This document shows positions 36,348-44,929 of a stretch of DNA of 64,000 nucleotides, piece by piece. Both the position numbers and the translations under genes were made by a program. The notes beneath the pieces were generated by a model. It saw only the letters and a program-made list of their open reading frames with translations, had not been told where the DNA came from and searched no databases. The stretch's first letter is position 1; the number at the start of each line of letters is the position of its first letter. This DNA is from Thermoflavifilum thermophilum (GTDB lineage Bacteria > Bacteroidota > Bacteroidia > Chitinophagales > Chitinophagaceae), in contig NZ_FPCJ01000001.1 of the NCBI RefSeq assembly GCF_900116565.1, forward strand, positions 2,724,540 through 2,788,539, in the 5' to 3' direction.

Positions 36348-37673
36348 ATGCCCATGAAACTATACAGTACACGCAATCCCAAACATGTTGTGGACCTTGA
36401 AACGGCTTTGTTTCAAAGCCTGCCGCCCGATAACGGCCTCTACATGCCCGATCATCTTCCAGTGTGGTCGCCCGAGCAGTGGCAGGCCATAATTCCCTGT
36501 AGCTTTCAGGAGATAGCTTTCCGAATGGCAAAGGCTTTTTTGCAGGAAGATGTGGAAGACGCTGCATTGCGTAGGATGGTGGAAGACGCTTTTGCTTTTC
36601 CGGTTCCGCTGGTACGGCTCGGTGAAAAACGTTTTGTGCTGGAATTGTTTCACGGTCCATCTCTGGCATTCAAAGACGTGGGTGCCAGGTTCATGAGCCG
36701 GCTGATGGCTTATTTTCTGGAAAAACATCAGCGTGAAATTCACATCCTGGTAGCCACTTCAGGCGACACGGGAGGTGCGGTGGCGCTGGGTTTTCATCGG
36801 GTACCCGGCATACGGGTTACCATTCTTTTCCCTTCCGGAAAAGTAAGTGCTTTACAGGAAAAACAGCTTACTACGCTCAATGAAAACATACATAGCCTGG
36901 AAATTGAAGGCAGCTTCGATGATTGTCAGCATCTGGTAAAACAGGCCTTTCTGGATCCGGAACTGAATGCGCGGTATGTGTTGGCATCAGCCAATTCAAT
37001 TAATATTGCCCGCCTCATTCCGCAGAGTTTTTATTATGCACATGCCTGGGCTCAGCTTCGGCGCATGGGAATCACGGAGCCACCGGTGTTTTCCGTGCCC
37101 AGTGGTAATTTCGGCAATCTTACAGCCGGCGTATTTGCTCAGCGGATGGGGCTGCCGGTAAAGGCTTTCGTAGCTTCTACCAACGTCAATGATGAAGTAC
37201 CGCAGTATTTGCAAACGGGTGTTTTTCAGCCCCGCCCCTCAATTCCTACGCTTTCAAATGCGATGGATGTGGGCAATCCCAGCAATTTCCAGCGACTCAG
37301 CTCCCTTTTTAATCAGGATGTGCAACAAATGCGCAAATGGATTTTTGGTTATGCGTTTAATGACCAGCAAACCCTTGCCGAAATCCGTCGCGTGGCTGAA
37401 ACAGAACACTATATTGTTTGTCCGCATACCGCTGTGGCAAGCCTCGGACTGAACGCGTATTTTCAGGATCATCCATCCGCATCACCCGGAGTTTTTCTGT
37501 CAACAGCCCATCCGGAAAAGTTTGCCAACATATATTCGGAAGAGATTCGTGCCCTTCCCTACTGGCCGCCACTTCCGACAGCTGTTCAGCAAATCATGCA
37601 ACAACCCAGCCGCGCTATGCGAATGAAAAATGATTTTGAAACTTTCAAATCGTATCTGCTGGAGGATTTATAA
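36348..37673 (+). CDS. thrC: threonine synthase
   Basis: A PLP enzyme that converts O-phosphohomoserine to threonine. The N-terminal M-K-L-Y-S-T-R-N region is typical of the bacterial class. The PLP lysine is in F-H-G-P-S-L-A-F-K-D-V-G near residue 109, followed by A-T-S-G-D-T-G-G-A near residue 138. Length 441 is normal. The start could be the first ATG or the second, two codons later. It begins 11 bases after thrB and ends the thr genes; gpmA follows after 54 bases. Confidence 0.95.
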   Translation: MPMKLYSTRNPKHVVDLETALFQSLPPDNGLYMPDHLPVWSPEQWQAIIPCSFQEIAFRMAKAFLQEDVEDAALRRMVEDAFAFPVPLVRLGEKRFVLELFHGPSLAFKDVGARFMSRLMAYFLEKHQREIHILVATSGDTGGAVALGFHRVPGIRVTILFPSGKVSALQEKQLTTLNENIHSLEIEGSFDDCQHLVKQAFLDPELNARYVLASANSINIARLIPQSFYYAHAWAQLRRMGITEPPVFSVPSGNFGNLTAGVFAQRMGLPVKAFVASTNVNDEVPQYLQTGVFQPRPSIPTLSNAMDVGNPSNFQRLSSLFNQDVQQMRKWIFGYAFNDQQTLAEIRRVAETEHYIVCPHTAVASLGLNAYFQDHPSASPGVFLSTAHPEKFANIYSEEIRALPYWPPLPTAVQQIMQQPSRAMRMKNDFETFKSYLLEDL

Positions 37674-37727
37674 ATATGTAGCGTTTCCGTTAGATATGTT
37701 TACTTTGCAAAACAAAAACATAGAAAT

Positions 37728-38402
37728 ATGAGTTCTTCTTCAAATGCTTCTCAATCCGGAAATGCCTGCCTGGTGATGGTTCGGCATGGCGAGTCGGTGT
37801 ACAACCAGAAAAATCTGTTTACAGGTTGGATTGATTGTTCGTTATCTGAAAATGGCGTAGCCGAAGCCCGTCGGGTGGGGAAATTGCTCGCACAACATGG
37901 TTTTGTATTTGATATCGCCATTACTTCGGCGTTGAAGCGTAGCTGGGAAACCTTGATGAATATGTTGCTTGAAGCACCCAACATCGTGTCGGATCAGTTG
38001 CTGGTAAGGCGCTATCAGGCATTCAATGAACGGCACTATGGTGATCTCCAAGGGAAAAACAAGGAAGAAACAGCGCAGTTGTTCGGTGCAGAGCAGGTAC
38101 ACCGCTGGCGCAGAGGATTCGAAGACAGACCTCCGCACGGAGAAAGTTTGAAAGATACTTATGAACGCGTAGTAGCCTGCTATCAGCAGGAAGTAGCTCC
38201 GGTGGTACAGGCAGGTAAAAAAATCCTCATTGTGGCTCACGGCAACAGTTTGCGTGCATTGAAAATGTATCTGGAAAATATTCCTGCTGAGAAAATTTCG
38301 CAGGTAGAATTTGCTACCGGCGAAGCACAGGTGTTTGATTTTGATGCCAGCGGAAAATACCTGGCTACAAGGAAACTACACCAGGAGGCCGTGGTAGGAT
38401 AA
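37728..38402 (+). CDS. gpmA: 2,3-bisphosphoglycerate-dependent phosphoglycerate mutase
   Basis: Interconverts 3- and 2-phosphoglycerate in glycolysis and gluconeogenesis. The phosphohistidine motif V-R-H-G-E-S is near residue 18, with N-L-F-T-G-W-I-D-C just after and R-R-Y-Q-A-F-N-E-R-H-Y-G-D-L near residue 92. The second catalytic His is in V-A-H-G-N-S-L-R. Length 224 matches the dPGM class. Four near-copies of an 11-base repeat follow four bases after the stop codon. Confidence 0.93.
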   Translation: MSSSSNASQSGNACLVMVRHGESVYNQKNLFTGWIDCSLSENGVAEARRVGKLLAQHGFVFDIAITSALKRSWETLMNMLLEAPNIVSDQLLVRRYQAFNERHYGDLQGKNKEETAQLFGAEQVHRWRRGFEDRPPHGESLKDTYERVVACYQQEVAPVVQAGKKILIVAHGNSLRALKMYLENIPAEKISQVEFATGEAQVFDFDASGKYLATRKLHQEAVVG

Positions 38403-38406
38403 TGGA

Positions 38407-38450
38407 CAAACAACTGCCAAACAGTTATCAAACAGCTGCCAAACAATTGC
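38407..38450 (+). repeat. four tandem 11-bp repeats after gpmA
   Basis: Four consecutive 11-base units run without a gap: CAAACAACTGC, CAAACAGTTAT, CAAACAGCTGC and CAAACAATTGC. The CAAACA half is invariant. The remaining 160 or so bases before the dehydrogenase gene show no other clear feature. Confidence 0.85.
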
Positions 38451-38612
38451 AAAAGGTATTCGTACCAATAGCATCCATGAGAAAATTGAAAGGGTCGGCC
38501 ATCCTTTTTATCCCGTAAATCGCGGGCTGCTGAAGGTGCGGGATTGGTAGCGATAATATTGATATTGCAGGCATATTGCGTATGATTAAATCATCCTTAT
38601 ACCCATCATACC

Positions 38613-39398
38613 ATGGCTGAATTATTCCGTCTTGATGGCAAGGTTGCGATGGTAACAGGTGCCGCCAGCGGTATTGGTCGTGCCATAGTACATGTGTTTG
38701 CCCAACAGGGAGCACAGGTTTGTGTGGTGGATATTCAGGAAGCTCAGGCTCAGCAAGTGGCGCAGGAAATCAGCGATGCTGGCCATCAAGCTTATGCCTA
38801 TCAGGTTGATGTAACAAATGCAGCGGCCGTTCAGCAGCTGGTAAAACGCATCAGCCGGGAGCATGGAGGCATTCATATATTGGTGAACAGTGCGGGTATT
38901 TCGCATATTGGCCGTTTGGAAAATACCACTGAAGCCGATTTTGATCGGGTATTTGCTGTAAATGTAAAAGGTACATTCCTTTGCATGCAGGCCGTGTTGC
39001 CGATCATGAAACAGCAGCAGCAGGGTGTAATTCTCAACCTCGCGTCCATAGCTGCTCATGTGGGATTGCCCGATCGTTTTGCCTATAGCATGACCAAGGG
39101 TGCTGTTTATGCCATGACGCTTTCCGTAGCAAAAGATTACATCCACGATCATATCCGCTGCAATAGCATATCTCCTGCCCGTGTACATACACCATTTGTA
39201 GATGGTTTTCTGCAAAAAAATTATCCCGGCCGGGAAAAAGAAATGTTTGAAAAGCTATCAGCTACCCAGCCCATTGGCCGAATGGCTAGACCGGAAGAAG
39301 TGGCCTGGCTGGCATTGTACCTGTGCAGCGATGAAGCGTCATTCATCACGGGCTGCGATTATCCCATTGACGGAGGTTTTATTAAACTGAACAATTAA
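38613..39398 (+). CDS. SDR-family oxidoreductase, candidate 2-keto-3-deoxy-L-fuconate dehydrogenase
   Basis: A classical short-chain dehydrogenase of 261 residues. It has the cofactor motif T-G-A-A-S-G-I-G-R-A near residue 15, D at the end of the second strand (V-V-D-I-Q, suggesting NAD preference), N-S-A-G near residue 92, and the catalytic S/Y-S-M-T-K set near residues 145-163. It is followed after 22 bases by an alpha-L-fucosidase gene and then an FAH hydrolase. In the non-phosphorylating L-fucose route an SDR oxidises 2-keto-3-deoxy-L-fuconate, so that role is proposed from context. Other polyol or sugar dehydrogenase activity remains possible. Confidence 0.82.
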   Translation: MAELFRLDGKVAMVTGAASGIGRAIVHVFAQQGAQVCVVDIQEAQAQQVAQEISDAGHQAYAYQVDVTNAAAVQQLVKRISREHGGIHILVNSAGISHIGRLENTTEADFDRVFAVNVKGTFLCMQAVLPIMKQQQQGVILNLASIAAHVGLPDRFAYSMTKGAVYAMTLSVAKDYIHDHIRCNSISPARVHTPFVDGFLQKNYPGREKEMFEKLSATQPIGRMARPEEVAWLALYLCSDEASFITGCDYPIDGGFIKLNN

Positions 39399-39420
39399 CT
39401 CATCATCAATACCCACTACC

Positions 39421-40776
39421 ATGAAAAAAGCTGTCATCACAATTTTTCTTGCATGCATTTGTTCCGGACTGCTGTCCTTTCGTTTGCATGCACAGGCCGG
39501 TTATATGCCTTCACCGGAGAACCTGCAGGCCAGAGAAGACTTTCAGAACCGCCGCTTCGGCATGTTCATCCATTGGGGCATTTACAGCATCCTGGGCGAC
39601 GGGGAATGGGTTATGCATAACGAACACATTTCTTATCGCGACTATAGCCGTCTGGCCAGCCTGTTTTATCCTTATGCCTTTGATGCCAAACAATGGGTAG
39701 CGCTGGCAAAGGCTGCCGGCATGAAATACATCACCATCACTTCCCGTCACCACGATGGTTTTAGCATGTTCGCTACTAAAGCTTCTCCCTACAATATCGT
39801 AGATGCAACCCCCTGGCATCACGACCCTATGAAAGATCTGGCCGAAGAATGCCGCAAACAGGGTTTAAAATTGTTTTTCTATTATTCCCTGCTCGACTGG
39901 GGAAGACCCGACTATGGCTTCGGACAACCTATTGTCGACGGTAAACCTTTGGATGCCGACTGGGATCATTATATCCAGTTCATGAAAACCCAGCTCACCG
40001 AATTGCTCACCCAATACGGGCCCATTGGCGGTATCTGGTTTGATGGGGAATGGGAAAGGCCAAATGCCAACTGGCATCTGGATGAAATCTATGCCCTTAT
40101 TCATCGTTTGCAGCCACAGGCTTTAATTGTAAACAATCATCATCATGATCCTGAACCAGGCCAAGATTTTCAGGAGTTTGAAAAAGATTTGCCGGGAGGT
40201 AATTCGCATGGCTGGAATACAGGCGGTGTGAGCAAAACACTTCCTCTGGAATCCTGTGAAACGATGAACAACAGCTGGGGCTTTACACTTGCTGATCACC
40301 ATTTCAAATCCGTCAAACAAATCATTCACCTGTTGGTCAATGATGCAGGCCGCAATGCCAATCTGTTGCTGAATGTGGGACCTATGCCGGATGGACGTAT
40401 TCAACAGGAATTCGTAGATACCCTGCTTGCTGTAGGCAAATGGATGCAAACTTATGGCAGCACCATTTACAATACCCGTGCAGGTATAATTCCTCCCCAA
40501 CCCTGGGGCGTGAGCACACAAGCCAATGGCATACAGTATTTACATATCTTGCAGATGCCTGAGAATGGAGTTTTGTTTATTCCCGATATTTCACAACGCC
40601 TGTTATCTGCAGAAGATTTTGATCATCATCAACCTGTTCGTTTCAAACAACAAGCTGAAGGTATTTTCATTTATCTGGATCCCACAAAAGCCAATCCGAT
40701 TGATCAGATTGTAGAGCTGAAATTTGCTTCTGCAGGAAATCGATCATTCCGCAACCCCATCATGTCAAAACCTTAA
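39421..40776 (+). CDS. alpha-L-fucosidase, glycoside hydrolase family 29
   Basis: A secreted retaining fucosidase that releases L-fucose from glycans. The signal peptide is residues 1-25. GH29 signatures are R-F-G-M-F-I-H-W-G near residue 45, T-S-R-H-H-D-G-F near residue 108 and the nucleophile D208 in G-G-I-W-F-D-G-E-W. Length 451 suits the GH29 catalytic domain plus a short C-terminal beta domain. It sits between the SDR dehydrogenase gene and the FAH hydrolase gene, which supports a fucose-use operon. Confidence 0.93.
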   Translation: MKKAVITIFLACICSGLLSFRLHAQAGYMPSPENLQAREDFQNRRFGMFIHWGIYSILGDGEWVMHNEHISYRDYSRLASLFYPYAFDAKQWVALAKAAGMKYITITSRHHDGFSMFATKASPYNIVDATPWHHDPMKDLAEECRKQGLKLFFYYSLLDWGRPDYGFGQPIVDGKPLDADWDHYIQFMKTQLTELLTQYGPIGGIWFDGEWERPNANWHLDEIYALIHRLQPQALIVNNHHHDPEPGQDFQEFEKDLPGGNSHGWNTGGVSKTLPLESCETMNNSWGFTLADHHFKSVKQIIHLLVNDAGRNANLLLNVGPMPDGRIQQEFVDTLLAVGKWMQTYGSTIYNTRAGIIPPQPWGVSTQANGIQYLHILQMPENGVLFIPDISQRLLSAEDFDHHQPVRFKQQAEGIFIYLDPTKANPIDQIVELKFASAGNRSFRNPIMSKP

Positions 40777-40817
40777 AAACATTTATTTTATCTATAAAAA
40801 ATCAAAACAAACAAATC

Positions 40818-41672
40818 GTGAAGCTATGTCGATTAGGCCCTGCAGGAAATGAAAAACCTGCTATCTGGAAAGATGGCCGCTGGCTGGATGTTTCTGCATT
40901 TGGTGAAGATTATGATGAATCCTTTTTTGAAACAGAGGGTATCGTGCGTTTGCAAAACTGGCTGCAATCACATCTCTCCGAATGTCCTGAAATCCCATCT
41001 CCTTCCCGCGTAGGCCCCTGTGTGAAAAAGCCATCCAAGATCGTTTGCATAGGATTGAATTATGCAGATCATGCCCGGGAAACGGGCGCCAAAATTCCAT
41101 CTTCGCCTGTGATTTTCCTCAAAGCTCCTTCAGCTTTATGCGGTGTAAGCGATCCGCTGATCATTCCCGAAGGAAGTGTCAAAACCGATTGGGAAGTGGA
41201 ACTGGCAGTAGTGATGGGCAAAAAAGCCTCGCATATTCCCATATCTGCAGCCATGCAATATGTGGCAGGTTATGCCATCATGAATGATTACAGTGAAAGA
41301 TATTTTCAACTGGAAGATACGGGTCAATGGACCAAAGGCAAAAGTTTTGACAGCTTTGCTCCGCTTGGTCCCTGGCTGGTGACTGCCGATGAGATTGCAG
41401 ATCCACATCAGCTGCATCTCTGGCTGAGTGTCAATGATGAAATACAACAAAATAGCCACACACAGGAAATGATTTTTAAGATTCCCTTCCTCATTCATTA
41501 CCTGAGCAAGCTGATGACGCTGTTCCCGGGCGACATTATATCGACCGGCACGCCGGCTGGTGTGGGTATGGGTAAAAATCCACAAAAATTTCTGAAACCC
41601 GGCGATATCATTGCCTATGGCATTGATGGGCTGGGTGAAGCACGTCAGCACGCTGTTGCTTGCAGGAGTTAA
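40818..41672 (+). CDS. FAH-family hydrolase, candidate 2,4-diketo-3-deoxy-L-fuconate hydrolase
   Basis: A fumarylacetoacetate-hydrolase-fold enzyme of 284 residues that cleaves C-C bonds of beta-diketo acids. The core signatures are I-G-L-N-Y-A-D-H near residue 78, metal ligands in D-W-E-V-E-L-A near residue 127, G-Y-A-I-M-N-D-Y-S near residue 152, and S-T-G-T-P-A-G-V-G near residue 247. It starts with GTG; the following residues fit the family start. The overall pattern is like the hydrolase of the L-fucose oxidative route, often misnamed ureidoglycolate lyase. The role is inferred from the GH29-SDR neighbourhood. Confidence 0.85.
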   Translation: MKLCRLGPAGNEKPAIWKDGRWLDVSAFGEDYDESFFETEGIVRLQNWLQSHLSECPEIPSPSRVGPCVKKPSKIVCIGLNYADHARETGAKIPSSPVIFLKAPSALCGVSDPLIIPEGSVKTDWEVELAVVMGKKASHIPISAAMQYVAGYAIMNDYSERYFQLEDTGQWTKGKSFDSFAPLGPWLVTADEIADPHQLHLWLSVNDEIQQNSHTQEMIFKIPFLIHYLSKLMTLFPGDIISTGTPAGVGMGKNPQKFLKPGDIIAYGIDGLGEARQHAVACRS

Positions 41673-41711
41673 GATTGTTTTTATTTATCTTGCTGATATA
41701 ATTTTTGTTCC

Positions 41712-42179
41712 ATGCATCCCATCTGGTATTCATTAGACATAAATCTGGACACGCTGCACGAGTTGTCAAAAGGCACCATGAGCGAACATCTGGGCATTAT
41801 TTTCACGGAAATTGGTCCTGATTATTTAAAAGCCATGATGCCGGTCAATGAAAAAACACGCCAGCCTTACGGTTTGCTGCATGGTGGCGCATCGGCAGCA
41901 CTGGCCGAGACATTGGGAAGCGTGGCGGCTGCATTGGTAGTAAATCCTGAAGAAAAGGCCTGCGTGGGCATGGAAATCAACCTGAACCATATTCGCCCTG
42001 TCCGCGAAGGGCGTGTGCATGGATTAGCCCGGCCCTTGCATATCGGCAAAACGACTCAGGTATGGGATATACGCATCAGTGATGACCGAAATAAACTGGT
42101 AAGCGTCAGCCGGCTTACCGTTGCGGTAATCGACCGCACACAGGTAATGAAAAACCCTGATGCCAGCATGTTGCCTTAA
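41712..42179 (+). CDS. hotdog-fold thioesterase (PaaI/YdiI-type)
   Basis: A small acyl-CoA thioesterase of 155 residues. The motif L-L-H-G-G-A-S-A-A-L-A-E-T near residue 54 carries the catalytic Glu, and the V-G-M-E-I-N-L-N-H segment marks the fold. Relatives act on 1,4-dihydroxy-2-naphthoyl-CoA in menaquinone synthesis or on phenylacetate-pathway CoA esters; the substrate here is not readable. It follows the FAH gene by 39 bases on the same strand and converges with the FKBP gene. Confidence 0.85.
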   Translation: MHPIWYSLDINLDTLHELSKGTMSEHLGIIFTEIGPDYLKAMMPVNEKTRQPYGLLHGGASAALAETLGSVAAALVVNPEEKACVGMEINLNHIRPVREGRVHGLARPLHIGKTTQVWDIRISDDRNKLVSVSRLTVAVIDRTQVMKNPDASMLP

Positions 42180-42216
42180 GCTTCATAGCCAGCATCAAGG
42201 TCAGAAAAAAAATCAA

Positions 42217-42648
42217 TTACAGAATTTCGACCAACTCAATTTCAAATACCAGATCCTCACCTGCCAGCGGGTGATTGGCATCCAGTGTAACATATTCTTC
42301 CGTCACTTCCTGCACAATCACGGGAAATACCTGTCCGGCATCGTTGCTCATCTGCAATTCCATACCCACTTCCGGATGCAGATCGGGTGGAAACTGACTG
42401 CGTGGAAAATTCACCACCAGGTTTTCATCCCGTTCACCATAGGCATCTTCTTTGGGAATATTCACAGTTTTCTTTTCGCCAACCTGCATATTGAGCACGG
42501 CATCATCAAAACCTTTGATAACAGTGCCCGCACCTACTTCAAATTCAAATGGTTCACGCCCTTCAGAGGAATCAAACGTAAAACCATTGGATAATTTTCC
42601 ATGGTAATGCACTTTCACTGTGTCTCCTTTTTTAACAAATTTGTTCAT
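42217..42648 (-). CDS. FKBP-type peptidyl-prolyl cis-trans isomerase (SlyD-like)
   Basis: A cytosolic prolyl isomerase and possible chaperone. The start [15 protein letters not shown] at 42648 fits the family; the longer frame upstream was rejected because it adds an unrelated hydrophobic stretch. The [10 protein letters not shown] segment and an inserted IF domain (about residues 68-120, with G-E-R-D-E-N) are SlyD-like. The metal-binding His-rich tail of E. coli SlyD is missing. At 143 residues it diverges from the NamZ-like gene. Confidence 0.9.
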   Translation of the reverse strand: MNKFVKKGDTVKVHYHGKLSNGFTFDSSEGREPFEFEVGAGTVIKGFDDAVLNMQVGEKKTVNIPKEDAYGERDENLVVNFPRSQFPPDLHPEVGMELQMSNDAGQVFPVIVQEVTEEYVTLDANHPLAGEDLVFEIELVEIL

Positions 42649-42797
42649 GTGTGTGTAATTAAAAATGTGATCAATATGAGGCAAGATAGCAAAAAACAAT
42701 GGGACAAAAAGGGAAGCTGAAAAAAAATTTTCTTTTTGCAATCAATTCTCTGTTTTTTTGTTTTTGTTTAATACAGCGGTTGTGTTTGAAAACATAT

Positions 42798-43979
42798 ATG
42801 CATATGTTCACAAGAAAACATTTTCTCTGTTTGATGATCTGGATCCATTTGCTGGCAGGAACCGTACAGGGTCAACGGATTGTTACCGGCGCAGAACGCA
42901 TGGATCAATATCTGCCTTTGCTTACAAACAAACGGGTAGCGCTGCTGGTGAACCAAACTTCCGTAGTGGCAGGCCGGAATCTGGTGGATACACTATTGAA
43001 GCGTGGTGTGCATATCGTTAAAATTTTCAGTCCGGAACATGGTTTCAGAGGTATGGCTTCTGCGGGTGAACAAGTACACAATAGCACGGATTCTGTAATC
43101 GGATTACCTGTGATTTCGTTGTATGGTGAAGGCCATTACAAACCTTCGGCAGCCGATCTGCAGGACGTAGATATTCTGGTGTATGATATTCAGGATGTAG
43201 GTGTACGGTTTTATACTTACATTTCCTCCTTGCAATATCTGATGGAAGCTGCAGCTGAACATCATCTCCCGCTCCTTGTGCTGGATCGTCCCAATCCGAA
43301 TGGTTTTTATGTGGATGGGCCGGTACTGGACACGGCTTTTCGTTCATTTGTGGGCATGCAGCCCATACCTATCGTGTATGGTATGACGGTCGGCGAATAC
43401 GCCCGTATGTTGAATGGAGAAGGCTGGCTGGCTCATCATGATACTTGTGCACTCACGGTGATTCCATGTTTGCATTACACGCACGATAGTTTGTATCAAT
43501 TACCGGTGCCTCCCTCACCCAATCTGCGAACCATGAATGCGGTTTATCTGTATCCGTCTCTGTGTTTGTTTGAAGGCACCGTGATCAGCGTAGGACGTGG
43601 TACCGATCATCCTTTTGAAGTATTCGGTCATCCGAATTTTCCGCATCGGGATTTTCAGTTCACCCCCCAAAGTCGGCCAGGAGCCATGCATCCGTTGTAT
43701 GAAAATCAGATATGCTATGGCTTTTCCCTGATTCAATCGCCTGAAAAAACACTGAAACAAATTAATCATCATTTGCAACTGAAATGGCTGATACAAGCTT
43801 ATACATTATATCCCGATCGCAGTCATTTCTTCAATGCCTATTTTCCCAAGCTTGCCGGCAATGCGCAATTGCAAAAACAAATCATGGAGGGCATGTCTGA
43901 AAAAGCTATCCAGCAAAGCTGGAAACCTGCATTGGACCAGTTTTTGAAGATTCGGGCCAAATATCTGCTTTATCCCTGA
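42798..43979 (+). CDS. NamZ-like exo-beta-N-acetylmuramidase (DUF1343), exported
   Basis: Relatives remove terminal N-acetylmuramic acid from cell-wall fragments. Family signatures are visible: L-L-V-N-Q-T-S-V near residue 49, F-S-P-E-H-G-F-R-G near residue 76, Y-D-I-Q-D-V-G-V-R-F-Y-T-Y near residue 130 and D-R-P-N-P-N-G near residue 165. The chosen start (42798, or the ATG two codons later) gives a signal peptide ending in V-Q-G-Q. An upstream in-frame extension to 42699 was rejected. The stop overlaps the fmt start (TGATG), so the two are translationally coupled. A role in wall recycling is inferred. Confidence 0.87.
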   Translation: MHMFTRKHFLCLMIWIHLLAGTVQGQRIVTGAERMDQYLPLLTNKRVALLVNQTSVVAGRNLVDTLLKRGVHIVKIFSPEHGFRGMASAGEQVHNSTDSVIGLPVISLYGEGHYKPSAADLQDVDILVYDIQDVGVRFYTYISSLQYLMEAAAEHHLPLLVLDRPNPNGFYVDGPVLDTAFRSFVGMQPIPIVYGMTVGEYARMLNGEGWLAHHDTCALTVIPCLHYTHDSLYQLPVPPSPNLRTMNAVYLYPSLCLFEGTVISVGRGTDHPFEVFGHPNFPHRDFQFTPQSRPGAMHPLYENQICYGFSLIQSPEKTLKQINHHLQLKWLIQAYTLYPDRSHFFNAYFPKLAGNAQLQKQIMEGMSEKAIQQSWKPALDQFLKIRAKYLLYP

Positions 43980-44926
43980 TGGATATGTCAAATAAAAAAT
44001 TACGGATTGTTTTCTTAGGTACTGCAGCCTTTGGTGTGCCTGCATTGGAAGCGTTGATTCGTTCTTCACATGAAGTTATAGGTGTGGTTACAGCACCCGA
44101 TAAACCTGCCGGGCGTGGACTTCACCTGTCAAAATCGCCAGTGAAGCAGGTTGCAGAGCAATACCATATTCCCATCTGGCAACCTGTGAGGTTAAAAGAC
44201 CCTGCATTTTTGGCCGATATGCAGGCTCTTCGCCCTGATCTGCAGGTGGTGGTGGCTTTTCGCATGATGCCGGAAGTGCTATGGAAACTGCCTCCCATGG
44301 GTACCATCAACGTCCATGCCTCGTTGCTTCCCGATTATCGGGGTGCCGCACCCATTCAATGGGCCATCATCAACGGAGAAACTGAGACTGGCATCAGCAT
44401 TTTTCAATTATCTCATGAAATTGATACAGGCGATATTTTGTCCCAGACCCGTGTTCCCATCCTGCCCGGCGAAACAGCCGGAGCATTGCATGATCGGCTG
44501 AAAATCATAGGAGCTGAGCTGTTGGTCAAAACCATTGATGATATGGTAAACCATCGGCTGCAGCCCATACCCCAGCATCAACTCATCAAGCCGGGTATGG
44601 TATTGCATCCTGCACCTAAAATTCACAAAGAGGATGCTCATATCCATTGGGATCGTGGTGCCAAGGAAATCGTTCAGCTGATACTGGGTATGAACCCTTC
44701 GCCGGTAGCCTGGACTTTGCTCGATGGTAAAATGTTGCGCATTTTCCGCGCACATGTTTGCTTGCCTTTATCTAAGCCTGAAGTACCTCCTGGTACTTTG
44801 GATACGGATGGTAAAACATACCTGCATTTTGCTGCTGCCGATGGATGGGTGGCTGTAGAAGAACTGCAGCTGGAAGGCCGCAAGCGCCTACCAGTACGGG
44901 AATTTCTGAAAGGATTTAGAGGATGA
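43979..44926 (+). CDS. fmt: methionyl-tRNA formyltransferase
   Basis: Formylates initiator Met-tRNA with 10-formyltetrahydrofolate. The N-terminal formyltransferase domain shows F-L-G-T-A-A-F-G-V-P near residue 13, the H-A-S-L-L-P-D-Y-R-G-A-A-P-I-Q catalytic segment near residue 113 and the D-T-G-D-I-L segment near residue 148. The C-terminal OB-like domain runs from about 210 to 315. The start codon overlaps the stop of the NamZ-like gene. It ends 3 bases before the stop of the convergent LysM gene. A def gene is not seen nearby. Confidence 0.95.
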   Translation: MDMSNKKLRIVFLGTAAFGVPALEALIRSSHEVIGVVTAPDKPAGRGLHLSKSPVKQVAEQYHIPIWQPVRLKDPAFLADMQALRPDLQVVVAFRMMPEVLWKLPPMGTINVHASLLPDYRGAAPIQWAIINGETETGISIFQLSHEIDTGDILSQTRVPILPGETAGALHDRLKIIGAELLVKTIDDMVNHRLQPIPQHQLIKPGMVLHPAPKIHKEDAHIHWDRGAKEIVQLILGMNPSPVAWTLLDGKMLRIFRAHVCLPLSKPEVPPGTLDTDGKTYLHFAAADGWVAVEELQLEGRKRLPVREFLKGFRG

Positions 44927-44929
44927 AAA

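Noticed and set aside
42217-42741. Longer FKBP reading frame starting at 42741
   Set aside because: The extra 31 residues look like a spurious hydrophobic leader, and the normal family start is at 42648.
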